Source: Sphingobacteriia bacterium (GTDB lineage Bacteria; Bacteroidota; Bacteroidia; Bacteroidales; TTA-H9). Taken from it: a DNA stretch of 46,316 bases. The translations under genes and the position numbers were made by a program. A model generated the notes under the pieces. The model was not told the origin of the DNA. It did no database searches and saw nothing but the letters and a program-made list of their open reading frames with translations. Shown here piece after piece: positions 25,474 through 33,844 of this stretch (its first letter is position 1; each line of letters begins with the position of its first letter). The DNA lies in assembly GCA_021286705.1 (NCBI GenBank), contig JAJTBW010000006.1:1-46316 (forward strand), in the 5' to 3' direction.

Positions 25474-26088
25474 ATGATTGAATTACTGGCAGAGCTTTGG
25501 ACGGGTCTGATAAATACTACATGGATTGAGGCTATAGCTGTTTCAACGGGTTTAGCAAGCGTCTGGTACTCATCGAAGGAGGATATTAAGGTTTATCCAA
25601 CCGGAATAATCTCGGTCTTAATATATGTCTGGCTCTGTCTCCAAAATGGCCTTTATGCCAATATGGGGATTAATGCCATATACTTTATAATGAGTGTCTA
25701 TGGATGGTGGCGTTGGTCGCATCCACTGGATTCTGCAACTGATTATCTGCCGGTAACTCGTCTCTCTAAAAAAGAGTGGATCATTACAGCCGTTTTTGTC
25801 ATTGTTGCGTTTGCATTACTTGTTTGGATTTTGTCTCGTTGGACTGACAGTAAGGTGCCTATTCCAGATGCTTTTACCACGGCAATCTTCATCGCAGCGA
25901 TGTGGATGCAGGCTGAGAAAAAGGTTGAGAGTTGGCTTCTCTGGATTGTTGGCGATTTGATATCTGTGCCGCTCTATTTTAGTGTGAATATGGCCTTTAC
26001 CTCCTTCCAATATATGGTTTTCTTAGTTCTGGCAGTTAATGGTTATATAAACTGGTCACGCTCGTATAGGCTCAATGAACACAATTAA
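25474..26088 (+). CDS. pnuC: PnuC family transporter, probably for nicotinamide riboside
   Basis: A 204-residue membrane protein with about seven hydrophobic segments. The N-terminal TTWIEAIAVSTGLASVW helix, the Y-G-W-W-R-W motif after the third helix and the C-terminal GDLISVPLYF segment fit the PnuC family, which takes up NMN-derived nicotinamide riboside (thiamine in the PnuT branch). The next gene encodes a NadR-like kinase and overlaps it by 14 nt, which supports nicotinamide riboside as the substrate: uptake by one protein and trapping by phosphorylation by the other. The leader is too short for a TPP riboswitch, which argues against PnuT. Confidence 0.88.
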   Translation: MIELLAELWTGLINTTWIEAIAVSTGLASVWYSSKEDIKVYPTGIISVLIYVWLCLQNGLYANMGINAIYFIMSVYGWWRWSHPLDSATDYLPVTRLSKKEWIITAVFVIVAFALLVWILSRWTDSKVPIPDAFTTAIFIAAMWMQAEKKVESWLLWIVGDLISVPLYFSVNMAFTSFQYMVFLVLAVNGYINWSRSYRLNEHN

Positions 26089-26635
26089 AATGGAAACAAG
26101 CGACTTTAATTCAGTAATACGTATTGCAATAACAGGTCCTGAAAGTACTGGTAAATCTAGCCTTTGTGAGGCTCTGGCAAATCACTATAATACTCTCTGG
26201 GTTCCAGAATATGCAAGAGAATATTGTGAGAAGTTGGGTCGTGATTATGTGGAAGACGATATCGCAATCATTGCTAAAAAACAGTTAGAGATAGAAGAGG
26301 AGTATGCCTCAAGAGCAAATGGTTTTCTTTTTATCGATACTGATCTTAATGTTCCTCTTATTTGGGGTTTGCATAAGTACTCACGTAATGATGCCTGGCT
26401 TGAACAAATTTATAAAAGTCATATCTACCCACTTGTATTGCTTACAGATATCGACTTACCATGGGAATTTGATCCTTTAAGAGAATATCCCGACCAGCGT
26501 AATTTCTTTTTCACATGGTTTGTGAGATTGCTTAAGCAGCAAAATGCAAATTATCATGTAATAGGAGGAGAAGGAGATAACCGACTTTTCAATGCAGTTC
26601 AGGTTATCGAGAACTGGATAAATGAATCAAGATGA
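26075..26635 (+). CDS. NadR-like P-loop kinase (ribosylnicotinamide kinase type)
   Basis: 186 residues. Walker A is TGPESTGKSSL (about 19-29), the form typical of NadR C-terminal domains, followed by VPEYAREY, a DTDLN motif and LPWEFDPLREYPDQR, which also match the NadR kinase family. The nucleotidyltransferase and HTH domains of full-length NadR are absent; the protein is the kinase part alone. It probably phosphorylates imported nicotinamide riboside to NMN. The annotated ATG overlaps pnuC; a second ATG at 26090 is possible (five residues shorter), immediately after the pnuC stop. Confidence 0.85.
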   Translation: MNTIKMETSDFNSVIRIAITGPESTGKSSLCEALANHYNTLWVPEYAREYCEKLGRDYVEDDIAIIAKKQLEIEEEYASRANGFLFIDTDLNVPLIWGLHKYSRNDAWLEQIYKSHIYPLVLLTDIDLPWEFDPLREYPDQRNFFFTWFVRLLKQQNANYHVIGGEGDNRLFNAVQVIENWINESR

Positions 26636-26686
26636 TTCTGGCAGTCTTATTTGTTTTTAATTTTGTTCAATTAAGTCTGATATAAT

Positions 26687-27370
26687 ATGCAAGATATCAA
26701 TATAAAGGCCAATTTACATTCAGTTTTGACCAATATTCCTGATGGTGTTGATCTGGTGGCAGTTTCCAAGACTCATCCTATAGAGATGATCAAAGAGGCA
26801 TATCAGGCCGGTCAGAGAAAGTTTGGGGAGAATAAAGCACAGGAACTGATCTTGAAGGCACCCCAACTACCGGATGATATTGAATGGCATTTTATTGGTC
26901 ATCTTCAAACTAATAAAGTCCGGCAAATTATTCCTTGGGTGAATCTGATCCACTCTGTCGATAGCTTTAAGCTACTGCAGGAGATCAGTAAAGAGGCAGT
27001 GAAAGCCAACAGGACTATTGATTGTCTATTGCAATTATATATCGCAAAAGAAGAGACTAAGTTTGGTCTGGATTTAAAGGAGGCTCAAGAGTTAATAGGA
27101 CTCTTTCGGACTAATCAGTTGAGAAATGTTGTGATTCGTGGAGTTATGGGGATGGCAACTAATACAGAGGATGAGGGGTTAATAGCTTCAGAATTTAAAG
27201 CCCTTAAGAGTTACTTTGATGAACTTAAAGCTGAGTTTTTTATCGAGGGAGATAAGTTTGATACCATTAGTATGGGCATGTCATCCGACTACGAGTTGGC
27301 TATAGCTTGTGGATCAACAATGGTTAGAGTGGGATCTCTGATATTTGGAGCTAGAAGCTACCCTGTTTAG
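26687..27370 (+). CDS. YggS/PLPBP family pyridoxal-phosphate homeostasis protein
   Basis: A 227-residue alanine-racemase-N-fold protein. The PLP-binding Lys sits in LVAVSKTHP (about residue 28), followed by FGENKAQEL, HFIGHLQTNKVR, GVMGMAT and SMGMSSDYELAI, all hallmarks of the COG0325 (YggS/PROSC) family. Members bind PLP without known enzymatic activity and help keep vitamin B6 and amino-acid pools balanced. It follows the NadR-like gene by 51 nt on the same strand and may be co-transcribed with it. Confidence 0.94.
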   Translation: MQDINIKANLHSVLTNIPDGVDLVAVSKTHPIEMIKEAYQAGQRKFGENKAQELILKAPQLPDDIEWHFIGHLQTNKVRQIIPWVNLIHSVDSFKLLQEISKEAVKANRTIDCLLQLYIAKEETKFGLDLKEAQELIGLFRTNQLRNVVIRGVMGMATNTEDEGLIASEFKALKSYFDELKAEFFIEGDKFDTISMGMSSDYELAIACGSTMVRVGSLIFGARSYPV

Positions 27371-27506
27371 TCTATCTAGCTTGTTTGAGATGGATTTTTA
27401 ATTATTCCTTTCACTTGACCCAATTACTAACTATTGGGAGTCTTAAAATTGTTTAATTTCGATTGTCAATCAAGTATCACTTATTTTATCAACTCAGATA
27501 GACGTA

Positions 27507-27550
27507 GGGTAGCTATTTAGTCATCATGATCAACCGCATAATAGCTATCC
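27507..27550. promoter_or_regulatory. Inverted repeat upstream of the second T9SS protein
   Basis: GGGTAGCTATT (27507-27517) is nearly complementary (10 of 11) to AATAGCTATCC (27540-27550), with 22 nt between. It lies 41 nt before the ATG and may be an operator or leader hairpin. Confidence 0.3.
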
Positions 27551-27590
27551 GATGAATGATCTGAGATAATCGAAATCAAATTAATAACAC

Positions 27591-29183
27591 ATGAACACTG
27601 TTTTTAAATACACTTTTTTGTTGGTTGTAACTATGCTTGGATCCATCTATCCAAGTATTATTATTGCACAGACTCAAGTTCAAGGTGCAGTTGAAGGAAC
27701 GTGGAGTGGTAATGTTGAGGTAATTGGTAACCTCTGGGTTGAAGAAGGAAAGAGTTTAACCATTCAGGAGGGCACTCAGATAGTCTTTAGTGGCCCTTAT
27801 ATTATGAACGTTTGGGGCTCAGTTGTAGCAAATGGCACAGCTACTAGTCCGATTAACTTTACCGTTGCAGATACTTCCGGTTTTGCTGATTCATCTACAT
27901 TAGTAGGTTCATGGCAAGGTATTGTTTACTCTCATGTGCTTAGTACCAGTGATAGCTCTATTTATAACTGGGTAAATTTCAAATACACAAAAGATTTAAG
28001 AGATAATGGTGAAACTTCGTCAGGAGGGGCATTCACCATCACAGGTTTCCCGAAGATAAGACTATCAAATTGTCATTTCTTCAATACCAAATCATGGAGT
28101 GCCGGTGGCGCCATTGCTATGAAAAGCGGTGCAGATGTTAAGATTGAGAAATGTCTGTTTGAGAATTCGGTACTATATGATTCATTAATGGGATTTGGAG
28201 GTGCACTATATGCGTTTGAGTCATCTCCAGTAGTTCGGCATAATAAGTTTATCGGAAATAAGGCCGTATGGTTAGGTGGTGCTCTTTGCTTTTACTATAG
28301 CCAGGCAGTTATTCAATTTAATGAATACACTCAAAATCATGCCGATATTGGAGGCGCGATAAGTTTAGTTCATTCAACTCCAACTGCTTCGATGATTAAT
28401 AATCTTATTTATGGTAACACAGCAACCTTTTTCGGAGGCGGGATGGCCTGTAATAATGATAGTAAGCCTGTAATAGTCAATAATACCATCGTAAATAACA
28501 TGGCAGCTATGGGTGGAGGCTTCTATTGTAATGACTCTGCTATGCCAAAAGTTTATAACTCAATAATTACTAATAACATCTCTTATGGAGCAGGAAACCA
28601 GGTCTATATATGGGATATCTATTCAGCTCCAAGTTTCTACTATTGCAATGTTGAGGGCGGTCTAAGTCAGTTTGCAGGGAGTGGTGCTTTAGGTGGTTAT
28701 CATGGAGAATTTCAAAATAACCTTGATACGATTAATGATTTTCAAACTGAGCCTGGATTTACCTTTGTCCCTTCAGCTAGTTCACCTCTGCATAATGCAG
28801 GAACTCCCGATACTACAGGGTTAGGACTAACAGGTGCTGATTTGATAGGAAATAACAGGATAGTTCATAATAGAATAGATATTGGTGCCTTTGAACGTCA
28901 AACTGGGGCTGGTATTCCAGACTTGAGTGAGTTACTAAGAATCTATCCAAATCCTGTGGTTGACGAGATGGTTATTGAATTTCCTGCATTAGTTGCGGGC
29001 TCAGTCAGAATCGAGTTGATCTCGCTTAGTGGGTCGCGATTGGTTAGTGTTAATAAAAGCGTGAAAGACTCAGTATTACGCATTTCACTTTCGGAGTTAG
29101 CGGGTTATAAGATTGCCTCAGGAACCTATGTGTTAAAACTTCAAGGAGCTGTTAACTATTCAGGGAAGATCATTGTCAAATAA
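27591..29183 (+). CDS. T9SS-secreted parallel beta-helix protein
   Basis: 530 residues. Signal peptide about 1-26 (ends IIIAQ). The body is a right-handed beta-helix of short rungs with N-N-x-I and G-G-A/G-x turns (GGALYAFES, GGALCFYYS, GGAISLVHS, GGGMACNND, GGGFYCNDS), ending in IGAFERQ, then a type A T9SS sorting tail (about 442-530; IYPNPVVDEMVIEF then a final KIIVK). Such helices usually bind or cleave polysaccharides, but no pectate-lyase catalytic residues can be named, so it may be a binding or structural protein. It is the second T9SS cargo in the window and is not riboswitch-linked. Confidence 0.9.
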   Translation: MNTVFKYTFLLVVTMLGSIYPSIIIAQTQVQGAVEGTWSGNVEVIGNLWVEEGKSLTIQEGTQIVFSGPYIMNVWGSVVANGTATSPINFTVADTSGFADSSTLVGSWQGIVYSHVLSTSDSSIYNWVNFKYTKDLRDNGETSSGGAFTITGFPKIRLSNCHFFNTKSWSAGGAIAMKSGADVKIEKCLFENSVLYDSLMGFGGALYAFESSPVVRHNKFIGNKAVWLGGALCFYYSQAVIQFNEYTQNHADIGGAISLVHSTPTASMINNLIYGNTATFFGGGMACNNDSKPVIVNNTIVNNMAAMGGGFYCNDSAMPKVYNSIITNNISYGAGNQVYIWDIYSAPSFYYCNVEGGLSQFAGSGALGGYHGEFQNNLDTINDFQTEPGFTFVPSASSPLHNAGTPDTTGLGLTGADLIGNNRIVHNRIDIGAFERQTGAGIPDLSELLRIYPNPVVDEMVIEFPALVAGSVRIELISLSGSRLVSVNKSVKDSVLRISLSELAGYKIASGTYVLKLQGAVNYSGKIIVK

Positions 29184-29310
29184 TGTGATTTTAGGTTAAC
29201 CCTGCATTAATCAGCCGGGCTATTTTGAGAATACCTGTTACTGGTTTCAAGCAGGAGAATAATCCAGATAGAAAAGCTTGATGTAACTTTCCTTAAGTTT
29301 GATAAATTGT

Positions 29311-29350
29311 AAAGGGCTTTCAGTGGTTTATACTGAAAGCCCTTTTTTTT
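29311..29350 (+). terminator. Intrinsic terminator of the beta-helix protein
   Basis: A 14-bp stem (AAAGGGCTTTCAGT/ACTGAAAGCCCTTT) with a 7-nt loop and a run of T follows the stop codon by about 128 nt. Confidence 0.88.
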
Positions 29351-29402
29351 GATGTTATCAACGTGGCGAATGTTGTGTCGGATAAAGGATTGAGTTTTTG
29401 TG

Positions 29403-29720
29403 TCAATGGGCAATTTTAAGACCTACCACACCGGCAATAATAAGGAAGGCTGAAGCAAGTCTCATAAGACTAACCGGATCTTTAAAAAAGATGATACCGA
29501 TAAAGAGTGTTCCAACAGCCCCAAGACCAGTCCAGATGGCGTAAGCAGTGCCAATAGGAATAGATTTTTGAGCCATCCAGAGGAAGTAGCCGCTAAAACC
29601 CATTGAGATAATGGCAACGATGATAAAGATCCATTTATATTGAGTGGTCTGGCTTAATTTAAAACCAAGTGGCCAACCTATTTCGAATATGCTGGCAAGA
29701 ATGAGATAGAACCAAGGCAT
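29403..29720 (-). CDS. gdx: SMR family exporter, Gdx/SugE type (guanidinium exporter)
   Basis: 105 residues and four transmembrane helices, the normal size of the small multidrug resistance family. The second-residue W, Glu in the first helix (A-S-I-F-E-I-G-W-P-L-G-F-K), the IGTAYAIWTGLGAVGT block and a SLMRLASAFLIIAGVVGLK last helix match the Gdx (SugE) subgroup, known to export guanidinium, better than the EmrE subgroup. No guanidine riboswitch is evident upstream. Only one SMR gene is present, so a homodimer is expected. Confidence 0.87.
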   Translation of the reverse strand: MPWFYLILASIFEIGWPLGFKLSQTTQYKWIFIIVAIISMGFSGYFLWMAQKSIPIGTAYAIWTGLGAVGTLFIGIIFFKDPVSLMRLASAFLIIAGVVGLKIAH

Positions 29721-29744
29721 GGTGAGTAAAGTTTAAATATTCCT

Positions 29745-29752
29745 CAAAGGTA
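29745..29752 (-). promoter_or_regulatory. Candidate -7 promoter box of the SMR exporter
   Basis: TACCTTTG on the minus strand, 24 nt before the ATG at 29720. Confidence 0.5.
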
Positions 29753-29817
29753 CGTCTTAATTAAGATTTGGTCTACTTGGTGCCTGATAGATGGCTGTTC
29801 ACTTCGGGCTCATTTCA

Positions 29818-29825
29818 TATCTTTG
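29818..29825 (+). promoter_or_regulatory. Candidate -7 promoter box of hldD
   Basis: TATCTTTG lies 18 nt before the ATG at 29844, the same spacing as in front of pnuC and ispE. Confidence 0.6.
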
Positions 29826-29843
29826 CAGTAAATATAATATATC

Positions 29844-30809
29844 ATGATTGTAGTAACGGGTGCCGCAGGGTTTATAGGAAGTGCGATGATAGCAAAGCTA
29901 AACAGGTCGGGCTATCAGAATGTTATTGCTGTTGACCATTTTGATAGGGATGATAAGAATGCTAATCTTACTAACCTGACTATCTCTCAGTTTGTGAATC
30001 GTGATACTTTCTTTCAGTGGCTCGATGACAATCATCATGCTGTAAAAGGTATTATTCACTTGGGTGCTCGTACTGATACAACCGAGTTTAATGTTGCGAT
30101 TTTTGATAAGTTGAACCTGAACTACTCAAAGCAGATGTGGCATAGCTGCACAAAGTATGACATACCCTTGTTATATGCTTCATCGGCTGCTACCTATGGT
30201 GGCGGTGAATTGGGCTATTCAGATAATCATGAGATAGTTCCCAGTCTTAAGCCATTGAATCCATACGGTGAGTCGAAGAATAACTTTGATATTTGGGCAT
30301 TAAGTCAGACTATTACTCCTCCTTTTTGGGCAGGCTTTAAGTTTTTTAATGTTTATGGCCCCAATGAGTATCACAAAGGGAGGATGGCTTCAGTTGTCTT
30401 TCACTCATTTAATCAGATAAAGAGTTCAGGAGAGGTGAAATTGTTCAGATCACACCGTCCCGATTTCGAAGATGGAATGCAACTACGTGATTTTGTTTAT
30501 GTAAAGGATGTTACCGAGGTTCTATTTCGCATGCTTGAGACGAAGAAACAGTCTGGTTTATATAACCTTGGTACTGGTCAGGCTCGTGCTTTTTTACATC
30601 TGAGTGAAGCCACTTTTGCAGCACTTAATCTGAAACCTAATATCTCATTTATTGATACTCCTATTGATATCAGGGATAAGTATCAGTATTTTACCGAGGC
30701 CGATATGGCAAAGCTTCATAATTTGAATCTAGGAATTGAGTTTACCTCACTTGAAGATGGCGTATTGGATTATGTCAGAAATTACCTTGTTAACCATCTT
30801 TATTTATAA
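29844..30809 (+). CDS. hldD: ADP-L-glycero-D-manno-heptose 6-epimerase
   Basis: A 321-residue extended SDR epimerase. It has the NADP-binding GAAGFIGSAM motif at the very N terminus, LGARTDTTE, the ASSAATYGGG loop with the catalytic Ser or Thr, and YGESK (Tyr and Lys) near 141-145. The HRPDFEDGMQLRDFVYVKDV stretch is typical of HldD (RfaD). It converts the ADP-D-glycero heptose to the L-glycero form for the LPS inner core. The enzyme acts in the cytoplasm. The gene is monocistronic, with a -7 box in front and a hairpin after. Confidence 0.94.
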   Translation: MIVVTGAAGFIGSAMIAKLNRSGYQNVIAVDHFDRDDKNANLTNLTISQFVNRDTFFQWLDDNHHAVKGIIHLGARTDTTEFNVAIFDKLNLNYSKQMWHSCTKYDIPLLYASSAATYGGGELGYSDNHEIVPSLKPLNPYGESKNNFDIWALSQTITPPFWAGFKFFNVYGPNEYHKGRMASVVFHSFNQIKSSGEVKLFRSHRPDFEDGMQLRDFVYVKDVTEVLFRMLETKKQSGLYNLGTGQARAFLHLSEATFAALNLKPNISFIDTPIDIRDKYQYFTEADMAKLHNLNLGIEFTSLEDGVLDYVRNYLVNHLYL

Positions 30810-30814
30810 AGAAG

Positions 30815-30842
30815 AAGGGTCTCATTTCAGTGAGACCCTTTG
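30815..30842 (+). terminator. Hairpin terminator of hldD
   Basis: A 10-bp stem (AAGGGTCTCA/TGAGACCCTT) with a 6-nt loop starts 5 nt after the stop. The T-run is short. Confidence 0.75.
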
Positions 30843-30919
30843 ATTACTCTTTCCGGTAAGTTTTAATCTAATACATCCTTACAACCTGCGTCATCCCCTT
30901 AATTAAAAAGGTTTTTCAT

Positions 30920-31333
30920 CTATTCGGTTATCTCTACGATATTTCCTGCCGGGTCAATTACCACACTTTCATACATTCCATCCCCGGTAATTCTCGGCAT
31001 CCCTCTAATGATTACCCCCTCAGTCTTTAACTTCAGAGTCAAACTATCAACCGTCTGTCTGCTACCCACACTGATAGCAAAATGTCCTTGTCGGAGTGAT
31101 GATTCTAGTTGAGCCATGTCCTCCCTATACATGAGCTCCAGTTGAGTGTCGCCCTCTTCAAAGCCTAACCAATACGAGCAGAAACCAGTTCCGGAGTTGC
31201 GATAATGCGATAGTAGTACTGCCTCAAAATATCTCTCATAGAAGTGTCTGCTCTCCTCAAGATTATTACACCAAAGTGCAATATGTGATATTTCTGCTTT
31301 TCTGCCTTTATCTCCAAAACCAAGCCAAATCAA
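30920..31333 (-). CDS. VOC (glyoxalase/bleomycin resistance) family protein
   Basis: 137 residues with two beta-alpha-beta modules: ISHIALWCNNLEESRHFYER, then YWLGF and TQLELMYRED with a metal-ligand Glu, GHFAISVGS with a His, and DPAGNIVEITE at the end. Metal-dependent dioxygenase, lyase or resistance function cannot be decided. The start is odd: the only in-frame starter is TTG at 31333, placed directly after an in-frame stop, and no ATG or GTG occurs before the domain. The gene may use TTG or may have lost its N terminus. It is convergent with hldD. Confidence 0.8.
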   Translation of the reverse strand: MIWLGFGDKGRKAEISHIALWCNNLEESRHFYERYFEAVLLSHYRNSGTGFCSYWLGFEEGDTQLELMYREDMAQLESSLRQGHFAISVGSRQTVDSLTLKLKTEGVIIRGMPRITGDGMYESVVIDPAGNIVEITE

Positions 31334-31450
31334 TTAAAGATTTGATTTTCTGTGTTGAATACAAACGTTTAATAGATAGAGGTGGTCGAAAATGTACATG
31401 GTTTGAACCTAACCGAACATTAAGTAGTTAGATTTCTGAGTCAGGATTTT

Positions 31451-31535
31451 GATATAGTATCTGATAGTCTAATGGATGTTGTAGAGCTTTTTTACAAAGG
31501 TCAGGCGCAGATTTAGATATAATATCTGATAGTCT
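31451..31535. repeat. Short direct repeat, about 20 nt, two copies
   Basis: GATATAGTATCTGATAGTCT at 31451-31470 recurs with one change at 31516-31535, each preceded by GTCAGG-type sequence. The copies lie between the VOC and kinase genes. Confidence 0.6.
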
Positions 31536-31543
31536 ATTGATAG

Positions 31544-32209
31544 CTAGAACAAGCCGTTTACACTTGCGTTAATCTTCTCGATTACGATGGCCAGGTCTTC
31601 GGCTTTGTTTGCAAAATCAAGATTATCGATATCGATAACTAAGAGGCGATGAGGGTAAGTGGCGATCCATGAGTCATACCGTTCATTCAAGCGTTTCAGA
31701 TAATCGAGTCTGATAGCCTCTTCATAAGGGCGACCTCTTTTTTGGATGTTTCTAACCAGAGAGGGTACTGAACCTTTAAGATAAATAAGCAGATCAGGAG
31801 GTTGGATAAAAGAGACCATCAGTTCAAAGAGTGATTGATAGTTGTCGAAGTCGCGGGTGCTCATCAGCCCCATGTCGTGAAGGTTGGGTGCAAAGATGTT
31901 GGCATCTTCGTAGATGGTGCGGTCTTGAATGACTGGTGTTTCGCCTCGTCTGATGTCGACCACTTGTCTGAATCTATGATTCAAGAAGTAGATTTGAAGA
32001 TTAAACGACCAGCGTTGCATGTCTTCATAGAAGCTATTCAGATATGGGTTAGTGTCAACATCTTCGTAGTGAGGATTCCAGTTGAAGTTTTTTGCCAGAA
32101 GGCTTGTAAGAGTAGTTTTTCCGGCTCCGATATTGCCAGCAATGGCCATGTGTTTGAACTCCGGTTTAGTGATCGTCTCGATCTTTGACTTTGATGGGGG
32201 TTTATTCAT
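31544..32209 (-). CDS. Deoxynucleoside kinase family protein
   Basis: 221 residues. A P-loop, GNIGAGKTTL (about residues 26-35), the YEDVDTNPY segment, DRTIYED (ERS/DRT motif with the catalytic acid and Arg) and the KRGRPYE lid match the dNK/dGK family, which phosphorylates deoxynucleosides for salvage; the exact nucleoside is not readable. It overlaps the upstream GH3 gene by 8 nt and is translated with it. The N-terminal 20 residues before the P-loop are longer than usual; ATG at 32209 is kept because the overlap suits coupling. Confidence 0.92.
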   Translation of the reverse strand: MNKPPSKSKIETITKPEFKHMAIAGNIGAGKTTLTSLLAKNFNWNPHYEDVDTNPYLNSFYEDMQRWSFNLQIYFLNHRFRQVVDIRRGETPVIQDRTIYEDANIFAPNLHDMGLMSTRDFDNYQSLFELMVSFIQPPDLLIYLKGSVPSLVRNIQKRGRPYEEAIRLDYLKRLNERYDSWIATYPHRLLVIDIDNLDFANKAEDLAIVIEKINASVNGLF

Positions 32210-33734
32210 GATATCCTAATTGACGAGCAATAGTTAATACTTCATTTATTAATTCACGATGGTTAGATAGACGGGGAACCTTATTCTGACCTCCTAGTTT
32301 GTTCTTGCTTTTAAGCCATTCATAGAAGGTTTGATTGGGGATTTTCCGCACTAGTGGTTCAGCAAGAATCATATTGTGGTATCGTTTTGCTTCATAGTCT
32401 GAGTTGAGACTTTTCAATGCATTGTCGAGAGCCTCAATAAAGAATTCCAGTTCATCAGGCTCTCTTTCGAACTCAATAAGCCATTCATGGGCTCCTCTTT
32501 GGTTTCCTGAGAAGTAAACCGGAGCAGCAGTGTATTCTCTAATGACAGCATTAGTTTTCGAGCAAGCGATAGCGAGAGCCTTATCCGCATTATCAACAAT
32601 AAGCTCTTCCCCAAAGGCATTGATAAAGCTTTTTGTTCGGCCAGTGATACGGAATCGATAGGGTGTAAGGTCGGTAAACATAATCATATCACCGATTTTA
32701 TATCTCCACAAGCCCCCATTAGTAGAAATGACTACAGCATAATTCTTTCCCTTTTCAACCTGTTCGAGGCTTAAGACTTTAGGGTACTCTTTCTCCAGCT
32801 CATCGAAGGGTATGAATTCGTAATAGATGCCATAATCGAGCATCAGGAGCATCGATTCGGAGTCGATCTGATCTTGGATACCAAAGAACCCTTCGGAGGC
32901 GTTGTAGGTCTCCATATAGTTCATTCGTGGTGATCGTATCAAATCATGAAATTGTTCGCGATAGGGTTGGAAGCTTACGCCGCCATGAAAAAAGACCTCG
33001 AGGTTTGGCCAAATCTCACTCAGATCACTCTTGCCTGTAATTTCTAAGATTTTATGAATAAGTAAAAGAGTCCAACTTGGTACGCCTGCGATACTGGTGA
33101 CATCTTCACGAGAGGTTACTAATGCCAGTTTCTCTATCTTGCTTTCCCATTCGTCCATTAGAGCCACTGATAGATTTGGCGTGCGAAGAAACTCGGCCCA
33201 GAAAGGGAGGTTTTGCATCAGAATAGCAGAAAGATCACCATCATAATAACTCTCATTATTAACCTCCCTGATGGTATGGCTGCCTCCCATCGCAAGGTTT
33301 TTTCCTTCAAAAAGATTGGTGTCAGGGTAATTTAAACAGTAAAGGGCTAACATATCCTTTCCGGCTTTAAAGTGACACTCATCGAGTGCTTCATAGCTTA
33401 CCGGAATAAATTTGCTTTTACCGGCAGTAGTACCGGATGATTTAGCGAACCACTTTATTTCAGTAGGCCACAGGATGTTTTGTTCCCCTGATCTGAGGCG
33501 ATCAATATAGGGTTTTAATCCGTCGTAATCGCTGACCGGAATTCTCTCTGCAAAGATGTTTCCAGATGTGATGGAGTCGAAATCATATTTTCTTCCCCAT
33601 TCGGTCTCTTTCGATGTGGAAAGTAGTTTCTTTAAAACCTCAGATTGAACTTCGTGAGGGTATAGTTTAAAGAGTTCAATCTGGTGAACTCTTTTTTTCA
33701 TTAGCCAGGAAACAACAGAACTTATTAATGCCAT
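32202..33734 (-). CDS. GH3 family acyl-adenylating enzyme
   Basis: About 510 residues of the GH3 fold (auxin-responsive GH3-like, ANL superfamily). Visible signatures are AKSSGTTAGKSKFIPVS (nucleotide-binding), YNASEGFFGIQ, a YKIGDM segment and FGEELIV. Plant GH3 proteins conjugate amino acids to acids after adenylation; the role of the bacterial ones is unknown. The ORF can be extended to 33749, but that codon is TTG and only 10 nt from a -7 box, so the ATG at 33734 (MALISSVVSW) is used. It overlaps the dNK gene by 8 nt, an arrangement that I recall from other Bacteroidota. Confidence 0.9.
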   Translation of the reverse strand: MALISSVVSWLMKKRVHQIELFKLYPHEVQSEVLKKLLSTSKETEWGRKYDFDSITSGNIFAERIPVSDYDGLKPYIDRLRSGEQNILWPTEIKWFAKSSGTTAGKSKFIPVSYEALDECHFKAGKDMLALYCLNYPDTNLFEGKNLAMGGSHTIREVNNESYYDGDLSAILMQNLPFWAEFLRTPNLSVALMDEWESKIEKLALVTSREDVTSIAGVPSWTLLLIHKILEITGKSDLSEIWPNLEVFFHGGVSFQPYREQFHDLIRSPRMNYMETYNASEGFFGIQDQIDSESMLLMLDYGIYYEFIPFDELEKEYPKVLSLEQVEKGKNYAVVISTNGGLWRYKIGDMIMFTDLTPYRFRITGRTKSFINAFGEELIVDNADKALAIACSKTNAVIREYTAAPVYFSGNQRGAHEWLIEFEREPDELEFFIEALDNALKSLNSDYEAKRYHNMILAEPLVRKIPNQTFYEWLKSKNKLGGQNKVPRLSNHRELINEVLTIARQLGYHE

Positions 33735-33759
33735 ATCAGATGCTGTCAAATACTTTTAT

Positions 33760-33767
33760 CAAAGTTA
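33760..33767 (-). promoter_or_regulatory. Candidate -7 promoter box of the GH3/dNK operon
   Basis: TAACTTTG on the minus strand, 25 nt before the chosen ATG. Confidence 0.5.
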
Positions 33768-33818
33768 CTGAAATTATTCAGGCCAGCAGATAAGATTCAG
33801 GGGTAAGCTCTGAAACCT

Positions 33819-33826
33819 TATCTTTG
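33819..33826 (+). promoter_or_regulatory. Candidate -7 promoter box of ispE
   Basis: TATCTTTG lies 18 nt before the ATG at 33845. The upstream TTG that could extend the ORF lies inside this box, so it cannot be the start if the box is used. Confidence 0.6.
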
Positions 33827-33844
33827 AAAAAAAAAGCTGTAAAG

